Shown in pieces: positions 1 to 7,956 of a stretch of DNA of 47,558 nucleotides. A program made the position numbers and the translations under genes. Each line of letters starts with the position of its first letter. Within the stretch, counting starts at the first letter, position 1. Below the pieces are notes generated by a model. That model did not search any database. It was not told where the DNA came from and saw only the letters and a program-made list of their open reading frames with translations. Origin of the DNA: an uncultured Candidatus Saccharibacteria bacterium. Lineage in GTDB: Bacteria; Patescibacteria; Saccharimonadia; Saccharimonadales; UBA4665. Location of the stretch: the NCBI GenBank assembly GCA_946482575.1, contig CAMLRZ010000008.1, forward strand, positions 1-47,558. Direction: 5' to 3'.

Positions 1-5
1 GTACC

Positions 6-42
6 AAAATAAGGCCCTCACGAAAGTGGGGGTTTTATTTTG
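6..42. terminator. Bidirectional intrinsic terminator
   Basis: A stem of CCCTCAC (15-21) and GTGGGGG (26-32) with a GAAA loop and one G-T pair is flanked by A-rich sequence on the left and TTTTATTTT on the right. It can end transcription on both strands, including that of the HD-domain gene that reads leftward into it. Confidence 0.8.
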
Positions 43-59
43 GCTTCCTTTTGGGTAGG

Positions 60-638
60 TTAGGAAAATACCAGTTTTAACGCTTCATAACGAGGCTGTA
101 CCCGCTGCTTTATGTCGTCAAAAAACAGCTTTTTGGTAAAGTCTTTTTCCATCTTGCCACGCATCCAGGCCTTAAACACCTCGTAATCGTCCTCTGGCCC
201 ATAGTGTCGCCAACAGAATACGGGATAAAAGTCAGTCAAGAAGTGAGACGCTCCATCGGCAGTTGCCATAACCTTGCCCTCTAGAGATGTCGGCATGAGC
301 TCTTTGCAGCTGTGCGGTTTTATAATTTCGGTTATGATGAACTTAGTTTTATCTTCACTAAAGCCGCTTTTTCGTAATAACTCTTCTGCTAGTTCTAGGC
401 TTCGCGCTTCATGCGCAGGGTCTTTCCGAGCCATTACTGCGTCGGCAACGTCATGCAACAGGGCTCCGGCGACCGCAAGTTCGACGTCGGCATGATTGGC
501 AATGGCAATTTCCTCGGTAAGGTTGGCAACAAAAAGCACATGGTTGGGATAGCTCCAGTCGATCCATACGTCCGCGTTAGGGTTGTTGGCGGTGTAGAGC
601 GCTTCGACTTGTTGGCGTAGGATATCTAAGTTCTGCAT
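60..638 (-). CDS. HD-superfamily phosphohydrolase
   Basis: 192-aa protein of the HD superfamily, metal-dependent phosphohydrolases acting on nucleotides or other phosphate esters. Visible metal ligands are H33 (in the YPNHV motif) and the H62-D63 pair in LLHDVAD. The C-terminal half is helical and lacks any further recognisable domain, so the substrate cannot be told. The protein is soluble, with no signal peptide or membrane segment. A TATGGT hexamer lies six bases before the ATG on the minus strand, so the mRNA may be leaderless. The gene ends just before a bidirectional terminator. Assignment to the superfamily is firm; any specific function would be a guess. Confidence 0.8.
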   Translation of the reverse strand: MQNLDILRQQVEALYTANNPNADVWIDWSYPNHVLFVANLTEEIAIANHADVELAVAGALLHDVADAVMARKDPAHEARSLELAEELLRKSGFSEDKTKFIITEIIKPHSCKELMPTSLEGKVMATADGASHFLTDFYPVFCWRHYGPEDDYEVFKAWMRGKMEKDFTKKLFFDDIKQRVQPRYEALKLVFS

Positions 639-676
639 ACTCTTACCATACCAAATAGCGCGTCCAACTTATAGCA

Positions 677-705
677 TGAAAGCCAGCTTTATAACCATGT
701 ATAAT
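677..705 (+). promoter_or_regulatory. Promoter of the small membrane protein/HIT genes
   Basis: TGAAAG (677-682) and TATAAT (700-705) are separated by 17 bases. The start codon at 735 follows, with AAAAGGAG as Shine-Dalgarno sequence. The -10 is perfect, the -35 is weak. Confidence 0.6.
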
Positions 706-734
706 GTATGTAGAACAACAAAAAGGAGCACTTT

Positions 735-899
735 ATGGCTAAGAAATCTCAAAGTTACACAGCAAGCGGCACGGCATTTATAGGCTGCATCCTGGTGGGT
801 ACCGGCCTTGGCATGGCGTTCGATAGCACAGGTGTTGGCGCGGTTATCGGAACCGGTGTGGGCTTTGTGGTCATGAGCATTATGCGCGCCCGCGGATAG
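735..899 (+). CDS. Small glycine-rich membrane protein (54 aa)
   Basis: 54-aa ORF starting MAKKSQSYTASG and ending MRARG. A Ser/Lys-rich head is followed by two hydrophobic glycine-rich segments (about residues 13-30 and 34-50) that would form a membrane hairpin. A good Shine-Dalgarno (AGGAG, 724-728) and a TATAAT promoter precede it, and the next gene starts eight bases after its stop. These three points make it a real gene despite its size. I do not recognise a family; the GxGxG spacing resembles glycine-zipper proteins, but that is only an impression. Confidence 0.65.
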   Translation: MAKKSQSYTASGTAFIGCILVGTGLGMAFDSTGVGAVIGTGVGFVVMSIMRARG

Positions 900-906
900 T
901 CAACGC

Positions 907-1335
907 ATGCCACTTACAGATTGTGTTTTTTGCACTATAGCTGATTCAGATCGGCCGCTCATTCGGACGACCAAACTGATAACGTCATTTGTCTCTTCGC
1001 CATGGTTTCGGCCTGGCCAGTGCCTGGTCATTCCTAATCGTCATGTAGTTACCGCCGCCGATCTTACGCCCGAAGAGGGTGCGGCTGTCATGAATGAATT
1101 AGGCAGGCTGTCCGCCAAATTGGATACCGGACTTGGCACCGGCATCATGCAAAAATACCAGCCGCTGCAGGCAGAGAACGGCATCAAGGTGAGCCATTTG
1201 CATTTTCATGTTTTTCCACGAGTCGCAGACGAGGCCGGACTCTTTCCGGTGCCCACTCCAAACAGCTTTGAGGGGTTTACCAAGCCTGACGAAGGTGAAG
1301 TTGCTGCGCTCACCGCTAGCTTAAAAGAAGCTTGA
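907..1335 (+). CDS. HIT-family nucleotide hydrolase/transferase
   Basis: 142-aa histidine-triad protein. The family hydrolyses or transfers nucleotidyl groups from dinucleoside polyphosphates or nucleoside phosphoramidates. The triad is HLHFHVFPR with H97, H99 and H101, H99 being the expected nucleophile. The N-terminal CVFC motif is common in bacterial HIT proteins, where the cysteines may bind zinc. Length is normal for the family and there is no secretion signal. It starts eight bases after the small membrane-protein gene and has no clear Shine-Dalgarno of its own, so it is probably co-transcribed. The exact substrate is not predictable. Confidence 0.88.
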   Translation: MPLTDCVFCTIADSDRPLIRTTKLITSFVSSPWFRPGQCLVIPNRHVVTAADLTPEEGAAVMNELGRLSAKLDTGLGTGIMQKYQPLQAENGIKVSHLHFHVFPRVADEAGLFPVPTPNSFEGFTKPDEGEVAALTASLKEA

Positions 1336-1395
1336 ATTATATGTTGTGAGGCGTACAATAAAACGCAGAAAACATAAAACAAAAAGGACAGACTG

Positions 1396-2772
1396 ATGCC
1401 CACGTCAAAAACGAGAAGCTCAGGAACCAAAAAAACAGCTAAAAAATCGCCCAAGAAGGCGGTTGTGGTAGGTGGTACACAGAGCGCCCCTGTCAGTCGC
1501 CGGATGATGGCATGGATTTTTATCGGCGTATTCGCGGTTATTGGCGGCTTAATCGCACTGTATGCTACGCAGGCTGCTACAAAGGGTGGCGTAATTCACT
1601 CAGCGGTTGGAACGAATATGTGCCTGGATAACGCCAGCAACAAAAAGGCCAACGGCAACAAGATTCAGTTGTATAAATGCAACAACACCGCCGCCCAAAA
1701 ATGGACCTTTCCGGATAACGGCACTATTGTTAACTCCAACGGTCATTGTTTGGACGTAAAGGGTGCAAGCAAGCAGCCAAAAACGGTGGTGCAGTTGTAT
1801 CAGTGTAATGGCACCGCCGCCCAAAAATGGATCGTAAAAGCGAACGGTACTATAGTAAACCCTAATTCCGGTCTCTGTCTGGACGATAAATATTCCAGCA
1901 CAGCTAACGGTACACAGATTTGGATGTGGCCCTGCAACAACACTACTGCCCAAAAATGGACAGTAGTGAGTGACAGTACACCGTCCACTACGCCTCCTGC
2001 GAATGGCGGTGGATCGGGAACGGGCACTGGATCGGGCGGCGGTACTCCTACTGCGCCGGTAACATTGTTCGACCCCGCTAAAAAAGAAATTGCCATGCAG
2101 CTTGTTTCCAGCGCCGAGAACTCTTCACTTAACTGGAAGGCGCAATACGGCTACATTGAAGACATCGGCGATGGCCGAGGCTACACAGCTGGCATTATTG
2201 GCTTCTGTTCGGGCTGTGGTGACATGCTGAAGCTTGTTCAGTACTACGGCAAGTTGCAGCCTAACAACGTGCTCGCCAAGTACATCCCAGCGTTGCAAAA
2301 GATTGGCTCGTTCGACCCAACGCACAAGGGGTTGGATCCGAACTTTACAACCGACTGGAAAACAGCTGCCAAGGATGTTAAATTCCAGCAGGCCCAAAAT
2401 GATGAGCGCGATCGCGGCTACTTTAACCCAGCGGTAAACCAAGGTATTAACGATGGCGTGCATACGTTGGGGCAATTTATCTACTATGATGCGATGGTAG
2501 TGCATGGTCCTGGCGATGATTCGCAAAGCTTTGGCGGCATTCGCGCTGCTGCCATGAAGAAAGCTAAAACACCTACCCAAGGCGGCAACGAGACCACCTA
2601 CCTGAATGCATTCATGGACGCTCGTATAAAAGTCATGAAGTCCGAGGCTGCTCACGAAGACGTGACGCGTATCGAGAACGCCCAGCGAGTCTTCCTGAAG
2701 GCGGGCAATCTAAACTTGGACCCACCACTAAAATGGAGCGTCTACGGCGACCCTTACACGATAGCTAAATAA
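1396..2772 (+). CDS. Membrane-anchored GH46 chitosanase with ricin B-type lectin domain
   Basis: 458-aa cell-surface enzyme predicted to cleave chitosan. In order: a basic Ser/Lys-rich cytoplasmic tail (1-35), one membrane anchor or uncleaved signal (about 37-60), a beta-trefoil ricin-type lectin/CBM13 domain with three QKW repeats (101-103, 143-145, 186-188), a Ser/Thr/Gly/Pro linker (193-222), and a GH46 catalytic domain (226-458). The catalytic acid is E241 in SSAENSS and the base D259 in DIGDGRG; the 18-residue spacing equals that of Streptomyces chitosanase. High similarity to actinobacterial motifs and the lectin fusion suggest acquisition by transfer. A TTGAAT-16-TACAAT promoter (1332-1359) and a strong terminator frame it as a single-gene unit. 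Confidence 0.93.
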   Translation: MPTSKTRSSGTKKTAKKSPKKAVVVGGTQSAPVSRRMMAWIFIGVFAVIGGLIALYATQAATKGGVIHSAVGTNMCLDNASNKKANGNKIQLYKCNNTAAQKWTFPDNGTIVNSNGHCLDVKGASKQPKTVVQLYQCNGTAAQKWIVKANGTIVNPNSGLCLDDKYSSTANGTQIWMWPCNNTTAQKWTVVSDSTPSTTPPANGGGSGTGTGSGGGTPTAPVTLFDPAKKEIAMQLVSSAENSSLNWKAQYGYIEDIGDGRGYTAGIIGFCSGCGDMLKLVQYYGKLQPNNVLAKYIPALQKIGSFDPTHKGLDPNFTTDWKTAAKDVKFQQAQNDERDRGYFNPAVNQGINDGVHTLGQFIYYDAMVVHGPGDDSQSFGGIRAAAMKKAKTPTQGGNETTYLNAFMDARIKVMKSEAAHEDVTRIENAQRVFLKAGNLNLDPPLKWSVYGDPYTIAK

Positions 2773-2785
2773 TACGTGTGTAACT

Positions 2786-2815
2786 AAAAATGCCCTCCAC
2801 CGTGAGGGCATTTTT
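2786..2815. terminator. Bidirectional terminator after chitosanase
   Basis: AAAAATGCCCTC pairs with GAGGGCATTTTT around a short loop. A- and T-runs on both sides make it function for the chitosanase gene (+) and for the KGG gene converging on the minus strand. Confidence 0.92.
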
Positions 2816-2832
2816 GAATCTATCACGAAGCG

Positions 2833-3075
2833 CTACTGACTTGTTTTAGATCGGGCTGGTGGGCGTTTGGAACGTTGACCACCGATTCGTCCAGCGCGCC
2901 GTGCTTTTTCGCGATCATTCGCAAAATTGCCACCGCTGTTGCTGCCGGCTCGGCGGGCTTTGTCTCGGTCATTGGCAAAGTTTCCGCCACTCTTTTGACC
3001 GCCTAGGCGTCCAGCTGCTGCGTGTCCAGCTGCATCGCCGTGCCAGCCGCGCCCCGGATGTTGCTCGTCTGCCAT
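2833..3075 (-). CDS. KGG-repeat general stress protein (Con-10/YmdF-like)
   Basis: 80-aa hydrophilic, glycine-, arginine- and lysine-rich protein. It carries two near-identical GGNFANDR(D/E)KARRAG repeats (about residues 30-44 and 47-61), the hallmark of the stress-induced KGG motif family (conidiation-specific protein 10, GsiB/YmdF). Such proteins accumulate in desiccation, osmotic or stationary-phase stress and are thought to be disordered protectants. AAAGGAG sits before the ATG. It lies 22 bases downstream of the cupredoxin gene on the same strand, so the two are probably one transcript. Confidence 0.85.
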   Translation of the reverse strand: MADEQHPGRGWHGDAAGHAAAGRLGGQKSGGNFANDRDKARRAGSNSGGNFANDREKARRAGRIGGQRSKRPPARSKTSQ

Positions 3076-3097
3076 TCGCGCTCCTTTCTTGGTTAGG

Positions 3098-3526
3098 TTA
3101 CTCTACAACGGTAAAACTGCCGTGCTGACTTGCGTCCAAGTGATTATGGAAGCCCCAGGTACCGGTTTTGTGAACGGTGAAGGTTTTGCTTTCGCCAGGG
3201 GCGATATCGCCCACGTTTAATTCGGTGTTATCGGTGTGAACGGGATGTGGATCGGAGTCAAAATCTAATTCGCTACTAGAATTGTTGGTTACTTTAACAG
3301 TTTCGCCAACTTTTATTGTCTCGGCTGACAGGCTAAAAGCGGTTCCATCGTAGGTAATGGTGAGCGCAGCAGTTGTGGCGTCGCTATTTGATGACGAATC
3401 TTGTGATGAAGAGCCAGAATTAGTAGATGAGGTTTTTTCTTTGGTGTTGTTCTGGATAAGAATTGCTCCGCCCGCGATTACTACCACCGCAATGGCTATA
3501 ACTACGAGCTTTACTGTTTTGGACAT
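3098..3526 (-). CDS. Membrane-anchored cupredoxin-like protein
   Basis: 142-aa protein with an N-terminal membrane anchor (about 5-24), a Ser/Asn/Thr-rich spacer (27-52) and a beta-sandwich of about 90 residues resembling plastocyanin/cupredoxin domains. Candidate metal ligands are histidines in DPHPVHTD and in GFHNHLDASQHGSF. No cysteine is present at the usual type-1 copper position, so a blue-copper electron-transfer role is doubtful; copper binding through histidines alone, as in periplasmic copper carriers, is possible. GGAGGG precedes the ATG. Co-directional with the KGG stress gene. Confidence 0.75.
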   Translation of the reverse strand: MSKTVKLVVIAIAVVVIAGGAILIQNNTKEKTSSTNSGSSSQDSSSNSDATTAALTITYDGTAFSLSAETIKVGETVKVTNNSSSELDFDSDPHPVHTDNTELNVGDIAPGESKTFTVHKTGTWGFHNHLDASQHGSFTVVE

Positions 3527-3577
3527 GCGAGCAACCCTCCATTACATAACATACCTTTTATGATTACGGTAAACGGG

Positions 3578-3583
3578 TATAAT
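3578..3583 (+). promoter_or_regulatory. -10 element of the doxX-like gene
   Basis: TATAAT at 3578-3583. It overlaps an in-frame ATG (3582) that would otherwise look like the start of the downstream ORF, so translation cannot begin there. The real start is at 3615 behind AGGGGGA (3605-3611). Confidence 0.65.
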
Positions 3584-3614
3584 GTCAACAGGACAACGTA
3601 TTTCAGGGGGAACT

Positions 3615-3974
3615 ATGCAGCGATTTTCAGCTATTACACCACAGTTATTATTGCGAACTGGTTTGGCGATTATATTTTTGTATGCTGCCATCTCTTCGTT
3701 CACAAATCCGCAAGATTGGGTGGGGTATTTGCCGTCGTTCGCTACTAAAATGGTAGACGCACAATTATTGCTGCACGTTTTTTCTGTGTATGAATTATTG
3801 CTGGCAATCTTTTTGCTTGCCGGTGTGTTTACCCGCTATGTGGCGTTGTTGTGTGCGGCAACTTTGGCCGGCATTGTGGCGTTCAACAGTAGTTTGTTCG
3901 CCATTACCTTCCGTGATATTGCGCTTATTTTTGCGTCGCTGGCCTTGGCCCGCATGCCCGAATCGTCAGACTAA
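3615..3974 (+). CDS. DoxX-like four-helix membrane protein
   Basis: 119-aa integral membrane protein with about four hydrophobic helices (near residues 10-28, 46-66, 73-92 and 97-112). It resembles the DoxX/MauE-like family, whose members are linked to redox or sulfur stress but are mostly uncharacterised. The start at 3615 is chosen because it has a strong purine-rich Shine-Dalgarno five bases upstream, whereas the in-frame ATG at 3582 lies inside the -10 promoter box. The gene overlaps the 3' end of ligD by four bases in convergent orientation. Confidence 0.7.
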   Translation: MQRFSAITPQLLLRTGLAIIFLYAAISSFTNPQDWVGYLPSFATKMVDAQLLLHVFSVYELLLAIFLLAGVFTRYVALLCAATLAGIVAFNSSLFAITFRDIALIFASLALARMPESSD

Positions 3975-6412
3975 TGCTGGTCTTGCTGATGAAACTTTTC
4001 CATGCGTCCCAGTATTTTAGCCAGGTCATTGCCCGGGCCTAAAACTGGTTTCCATAAATCACCAACACGACTTAGCCGACGGTTGATATTTTTGATAGTG
4101 TAATCGGTGGGCTGCAGACCCTTTTTTACTTCGTCCCAGTGCAGGGGAGTGGCAACAGTGGCATCCGGCGTAGGTCGTACCGAATACGGTGCGGCAAGCG
4201 TCTGGCCTTCGCGGTTCTGCAAGTAGTCCAAGTAAATTTTGTGCGGTCGTTTGGCGGGCATGCGCTCCAAACTGGTAAGTTGCGGCTGTCGCTTGTTAAC
4301 TTCCATTCCTAATAAATGTACAAAGTCTTTGGCTTGCTCATGGGTGTATTGGGCGCCAAGCGGCATGTAAATATGAATGCCGGTCTTGCCCGATGTTTTG
4401 GGGATAGCGGTGATCTTGAGCTCGTCACAAATGTCGTGCACAGTGCGTGCCACGGTAATGACGTCTTCAAATGTTACGCCCTCGGGGTCGAGGTCCATCA
4501 CGGCCCAGTCGGGTTTATCCAAATTTTGCACGCGTGAGTTCCACGGATTTATTTCGATACAACCCAGCTGCACCATGTACTCAAGAGTCTCTAGCCTGCC
4601 TCCCACCAGCCAGTGAATGTTGGCTTTATGTGATTCAGAATAAATATCGGCAGTGGGCGCCCACTCGGGCAGGTGTTCCATGTTTTTCTGGAAAAAGCCA
4701 TGGTCGGTAATGCCGCCTGGCTGCCGCAGCAATGAATGCGGACGATCTGCTAAGTAGGGCAAAATGTAGTCGGCTACGGATTGGTAGTAGGCAATCAGAT
4801 CGCCCTTGGTGTATTTGTGCTTGGGGAAGAACACTTTATCTAGGTGGGAGAATTCTGGTTTGTTACTAGGCTTGGTTTTGCCCAGTGGCTTTTCTCGCTT
4901 GACGCTCATTGGTTTTTTATCCTCTCGCATGCCAACAAACTTTGGCTGACGCATTTGCCCGCCACTTGTCCATTCGGCAAAATTCATTTCACACACTAAT
5001 GCTGGTTTGACCCAATGTACGGCGGTGTCGGATTTGGGTATTTCGGTGCTGAAGGGCGATGTTTTGCGCTCTAACTTTTCTAACTTTTGGCGCAATGCTT
5101 TGCGTTGAGCGTCGGGAATGCCGCCGCCGGAGTGCCCGATGTACTCAAATACGCCATTATTGTAGACGCCAACAATCAGGGAGCCCAAATAAGTACGGCT
5201 GCCTCGAGGCTCGGTGAAGCCGCCAATTACTACTTCTTGACGCAGGTGGGTTTTAATTTTGAGCCAGTCAGCACCGCGGACATTTTCTTGATACGTACTG
5301 TCGGCACGTTTGGCCACGATACCTTCTAGGCCACGATGCTCCATTTGGTGAAAGAGCGCTGAGCCTTTTTCTTCCACATGATCGCTATAGCGAATAACGG
5401 ATTTGGCCGGGAGAATGCTGTGGAGCAGGGCTTTGCGGTCGCGCAGCGGCATGGTGCGGACGTCGTGGCCATCACACCACATGATGTCAAATACCTGATA
5501 TCGCAATTCGCCTTGGCCAGTGCGCTTCCAGTCTTGGAGCCAGCCAAAATGTGGCGAGCCGTCTTGATCAACTACCACGATTTCACCGTCCAGAATGACA
5601 TCGTGGTCCAGCGTGCGCAGCGCTTCGGCAACTGGCGGAAACTTTTCCATAAAATCGATGTCGTTCCGGGATCGCAAGCTGATTTGCTTCGCATGCTTGG
5701 TGGCGATAGCCCGAAAACCGTCCCACTTAATTTCGAACAACCAATCGGGCCGATCAAAAGGCTCTTCCACTAGCGTACAGAGCATGGGCCGAACCTGCCA
5801 TGGAGCTTTTTTGGGCCACGGGCTTAGGTTGGGTAGTTTGTTGTGGGCCCCTAATTGATCTACGGTGCGGCCGGTTTTAATCGATTCATTTTGTGCGGTT
5901 ATGTCTGCGGTGGTTGCAAACGAATCACCTTTTTTAATCAAGAGCCAGGCGCTGTCGCCTTGCTTGTGCATCTGAATAAGTGCAAACTCGCCCTGCAATT
6001 TTTTGCCATGCAATATAAAGGTAACGTGACCTTTTTTAAGTTCCTCTAGCAATGTTTTTTCGGGGTCGTCAGTTTCGGTCCGCGGCTCGTACCAGCCTTC
6101 GTCCCAGATAATGACATTACCAGCGCCGTAATTTCCCTCGGGAATAACGCCTTCAAATTTTCGGTACTCGTAGGGGTGATCTTCGGTTTGAATTGCCAAA
6201 TGATGCTGATGCGGATCCATGCTGGGCCCCTTGGGTACGGCCCAGCTTTTGAGTACGCCATCCATCTCTAAGCGAAAGTCATAATGAAGCGCAGTGGCAT
6301 GATGCTCTTGCACCACAAAAGCCAATTTTTTGCTGGTAGTTTTCTTTACTGTACCCTTGGGCTCGGGAGTTTTTTTGAAGGAGCGCTTGGCAAAATACTT
6401 TCCCAGTCCCAT
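3971..6412 (-). CDS. ligD: Multifunctional DNA ligase D (NHEJ)
   Basis: 813-aa ATP-dependent DNA ligase of bacterial non-homologous end joining. The domain order is 3'-phosphoesterase (about 20-165, with EHHATALHYDFRLE and D78-H79), ligase (about 205-510, nucleotidyl-lysine K229 in EIKWDGFRA) and primase-like polymerase (about 525-813, metal ligands D640 and D642 in MDLDPE). This PE-LIG-POL order is that of Pseudomonas LigD, not the POL-PE-LIG order of mycobacteria. It repairs double-strand breaks together with Ku, which ends six bases upstream. There is no good Shine-Dalgarno, so translational coupling to ku is likely. All catalytic motifs appear intact. Confidence 0.96.
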   Translation of the reverse strand: MGLGKYFAKRSFKKTPEPKGTVKKTTSKKLAFVVQEHHATALHYDFRLEMDGVLKSWAVPKGPSMDPHQHHLAIQTEDHPYEYRKFEGVIPEGNYGAGNVIIWDEGWYEPRTETDDPEKTLLEELKKGHVTFILHGKKLQGEFALIQMHKQGDSAWLLIKKGDSFATTADITAQNESIKTGRTVDQLGAHNKLPNLSPWPKKAPWQVRPMLCTLVEEPFDRPDWLFEIKWDGFRAIATKHAKQISLRSRNDIDFMEKFPPVAEALRTLDHDVILDGEIVVVDQDGSPHFGWLQDWKRTGQGELRYQVFDIMWCDGHDVRTMPLRDRKALLHSILPAKSVIRYSDHVEEKGSALFHQMEHRGLEGIVAKRADSTYQENVRGADWLKIKTHLRQEVVIGGFTEPRGSRTYLGSLIVGVYNNGVFEYIGHSGGGIPDAQRKALRQKLEKLERKTSPFSTEIPKSDTAVHWVKPALVCEMNFAEWTSGGQMRQPKFVGMREDKKPMSVKREKPLGKTKPSNKPEFSHLDKVFFPKHKYTKGDLIAYYQSVADYILPYLADRPHSLLRQPGGITDHGFFQKNMEHLPEWAPTADIYSESHKANIHWLVGGRLETLEYMVQLGCIEINPWNSRVQNLDKPDWAVMDLDPEGVTFEDVITVARTVHDICDELKITAIPKTSGKTGIHIYMPLGAQYTHEQAKDFVHLLGMEVNKRQPQLTSLERMPAKRPHKIYLDYLQNREGQTLAAPYSVRPTPDATVATPLHWDEVKKGLQPTDYTIKNINRRLSRVGDLWKPVLGPGNDLAKILGRMEKFHQQDQH

Positions 6413-6418
6413 TGTAGG

Positions 6419-7183
6419 TTAGGCCTTTAGACTGGCTTTTAATGTTTCCATTAGATCGGCACTGTTGGTGTGCTTGGGCGCAGCAGGGGCCTTGCGCGGT
6501 TTGGCGCCTTTAACTTTGGCTTTGATAATGTCTTCCAGCTCTTCGGTGTAAGTGTCATGAAAGTCCTCGGGAATGAACGGGCGAGTTTCTTGCTTAATCA
6601 AGCTGACGGCAACATCCAACTCTTTGGCGGTAACATCTTTGGCGGTAGGGAAGTGCAGTTCACCAGCTTGACGCAAATCGGTAGGATAGCGCATTTGATT
6701 CAAAATCAATGCTCGGCCTACAGGTTTAATGGCGCCAATATGCTCTTTTTGATGAATAACAAATCGAGCGATTGCCAGCTTGCCTGATTTCTCTAAAGCG
6801 GCATGCAGCAGCGCATAAGCTTTGTCGCCACCCTTTTCGGGCTCCAAATAATACGGTTTCTCAAAATAGCGAATGTCAATTTCATCGACATCGGCAAACT
6901 GCTGAATATCTACGGTCTGTGTCTTTTTGGGGTTGGCTTTTTCAAAGTCAGCCTCGGTAATCACTACGTATTGATCAGGCTTATATTGATAACCTTTGAC
7001 AATGTCTTCCCAAGCCACTTCTTTGCCCTCTGCCTTGCAAATACGCGCATAACGGATAGGCGAATGATCCGATTTATGGAGCATATCCAGGTCGATACCT
7101 TCTTGCGGCTGAATGCCGCTGAACATTCGCACCGGAATGTTCACAAGTCCAAAACTGATTGATCCTGTCCAGATTGGTCGCAT
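6419..7183 (-). CDS. ku: Ku, DNA end-binding protein of bacterial NHEJ
   Basis: 254-aa homodimeric Ku core protein. It starts with the typical MRPIWTGSISFGLVNIPV strand and continues with the Ku beta-barrel and bridge; the C-terminal tail after about residue 215 is Lys/Ala-rich, as in other bacterial Ku proteins that use it for DNA or LigD contacts. It binds broken DNA ends and recruits LigD, encoded immediately downstream. AAGGAGT lies almost against the ATG and TAGCAT lies seven bases upstream of it, so a leaderless start is possible. No frameshift is seen. Confidence 0.96.
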   Translation of the reverse strand: MRPIWTGSISFGLVNIPVRMFSGIQPQEGIDLDMLHKSDHSPIRYARICKAEGKEVAWEDIVKGYQYKPDQYVVITEADFEKANPKKTQTVDIQQFADVDEIDIRYFEKPYYLEPEKGGDKAYALLHAALEKSGKLAIARFVIHQKEHIGAIKPVGRALILNQMRYPTDLRQAGELHFPTAKDVTAKELDVAVSLIKQETRPFIPEDFHDTYTEELEDIIKAKVKGAKPRKAPAAPKHTNSADLMETLKASLKA

Positions 7184-7224
7184 ACTCCTTATGCTACCAG
7201 AAGCTTACATAACACGCAAAGTGG

Positions 7225-7842
7225 TTAGTCGGCTTCTGGTTCGGCGACCAGCATCGCTCTGCTGGGGTGCTCAACTACTCGCTTGCGCACGATAATTGTC
7301 ACGGTTGTCACGGTGCAGTTTAGGAGCACATACACGGGGTAGGCTAACAAGATCGGCTGACTAAAGCTACCCACGGCCAGGGCGGCGCACAGACCGGCCA
7401 GGCCGGAAAAAACCCACGTGGAAAGTGTTTCTCCGTGTGGATCGTGGTAAGCCTTGACCGCAACGAGCGCTGCACCAATGCAGTCCACGCCAATGGCAAT
7501 AAGGAGCGCAATGGTCGGCTGCTTGGTAATCGCCCATAGTGCAAGGCCGAGTCCGGCGACAGCCAACGACAGCGCATCACGCCGGCTAAATTTGCCGTAG
7601 CCGTACTTAAGGGCCAGCAAGAAGACCACAAGGTTACCTGCCATCTGCATGCACGTTACCCACAATGATTCATGTGCGCCTTTGGCCATTTGGGTGAATA
7701 ATATAACGCCACCGAGCGCAAACCAGATCAGCCACGCAACGCGTTGGGGCCTGGTTCGTCCTCGGACAGTGTCATAAATGTACGGAATATATTGCACAGC
7801 AGCGCAGGCCACCGCAAGGAGACCGAAAAACTTCTCAAACAT
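7225..7842 (-). CDS. Multi-pass membrane protein with PQ-loop-like motif
   Basis: 205-aa integral membrane protein with about six to seven hydrophobic helices. The first part, with a YIPYI turn followed by RTRPQRVAWLIWFALG, resembles the PQ-loop/SWEET triple-helix pattern, and a second less clear copy may follow. Transport of a small solute is conceivable but unproven. A GAGGTC Shine-Dalgarno precedes the ATG at 7842. It follows ku/ligD on the map only by position: the gap and an upstream palindrome suggest its own transcription. I do not recognise a specific family. Confidence 0.6.
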   Translation of the reverse strand: MFEKFFGLLAVACAAVQYIPYIYDTVRGRTRPQRVAWLIWFALGGVILFTQMAKGAHESLWVTCMQMAGNLVVFLLALKYGYGKFSRRDALSLAVAGLGLALWAITKQPTIALLIAIGVDCIGAALVAVKAYHDPHGETLSTWVFSGLAGLCAALAVGSFSQPILLAYPVYVLLNCTVTTVTIIVRKRVVEHPSRAMLVAEPEAD

Positions 7843-7902
7843 AAAAAAGACCTCTGGTTAGGGTTATTTACATCTCTAATCGGAGTTGGCCAACAGTGCT
7901 TA

Positions 7903-7915
7903 AGTGTACTACACT
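7903..7915. promoter_or_regulatory. Perfect palindrome AGTGTA-C-TACACT
   Basis: A 13-base perfect palindrome in the 114-base gap between the PQ-loop membrane protein and the aldo/keto reductase. It could be an operator for the leftward membrane-protein gene. Its AGTGT/ACACT half sites are like those of the operator at 25116-25138, but with a shorter spacer. No other feature is visible in this gap. Confidence 0.35.
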
Positions 7916-7956
7916 ATTTCGCTTATGGCTACATATGTTGTGTGTATTACGTAATA

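Noticed and set aside
3582..3614. Upstream ATG of the DoxX-like ORF
   Set aside because: It lies within a TATAAT promoter box, so it would not be transcribed; the ATG at 3615 has a strong Shine-Dalgarno.
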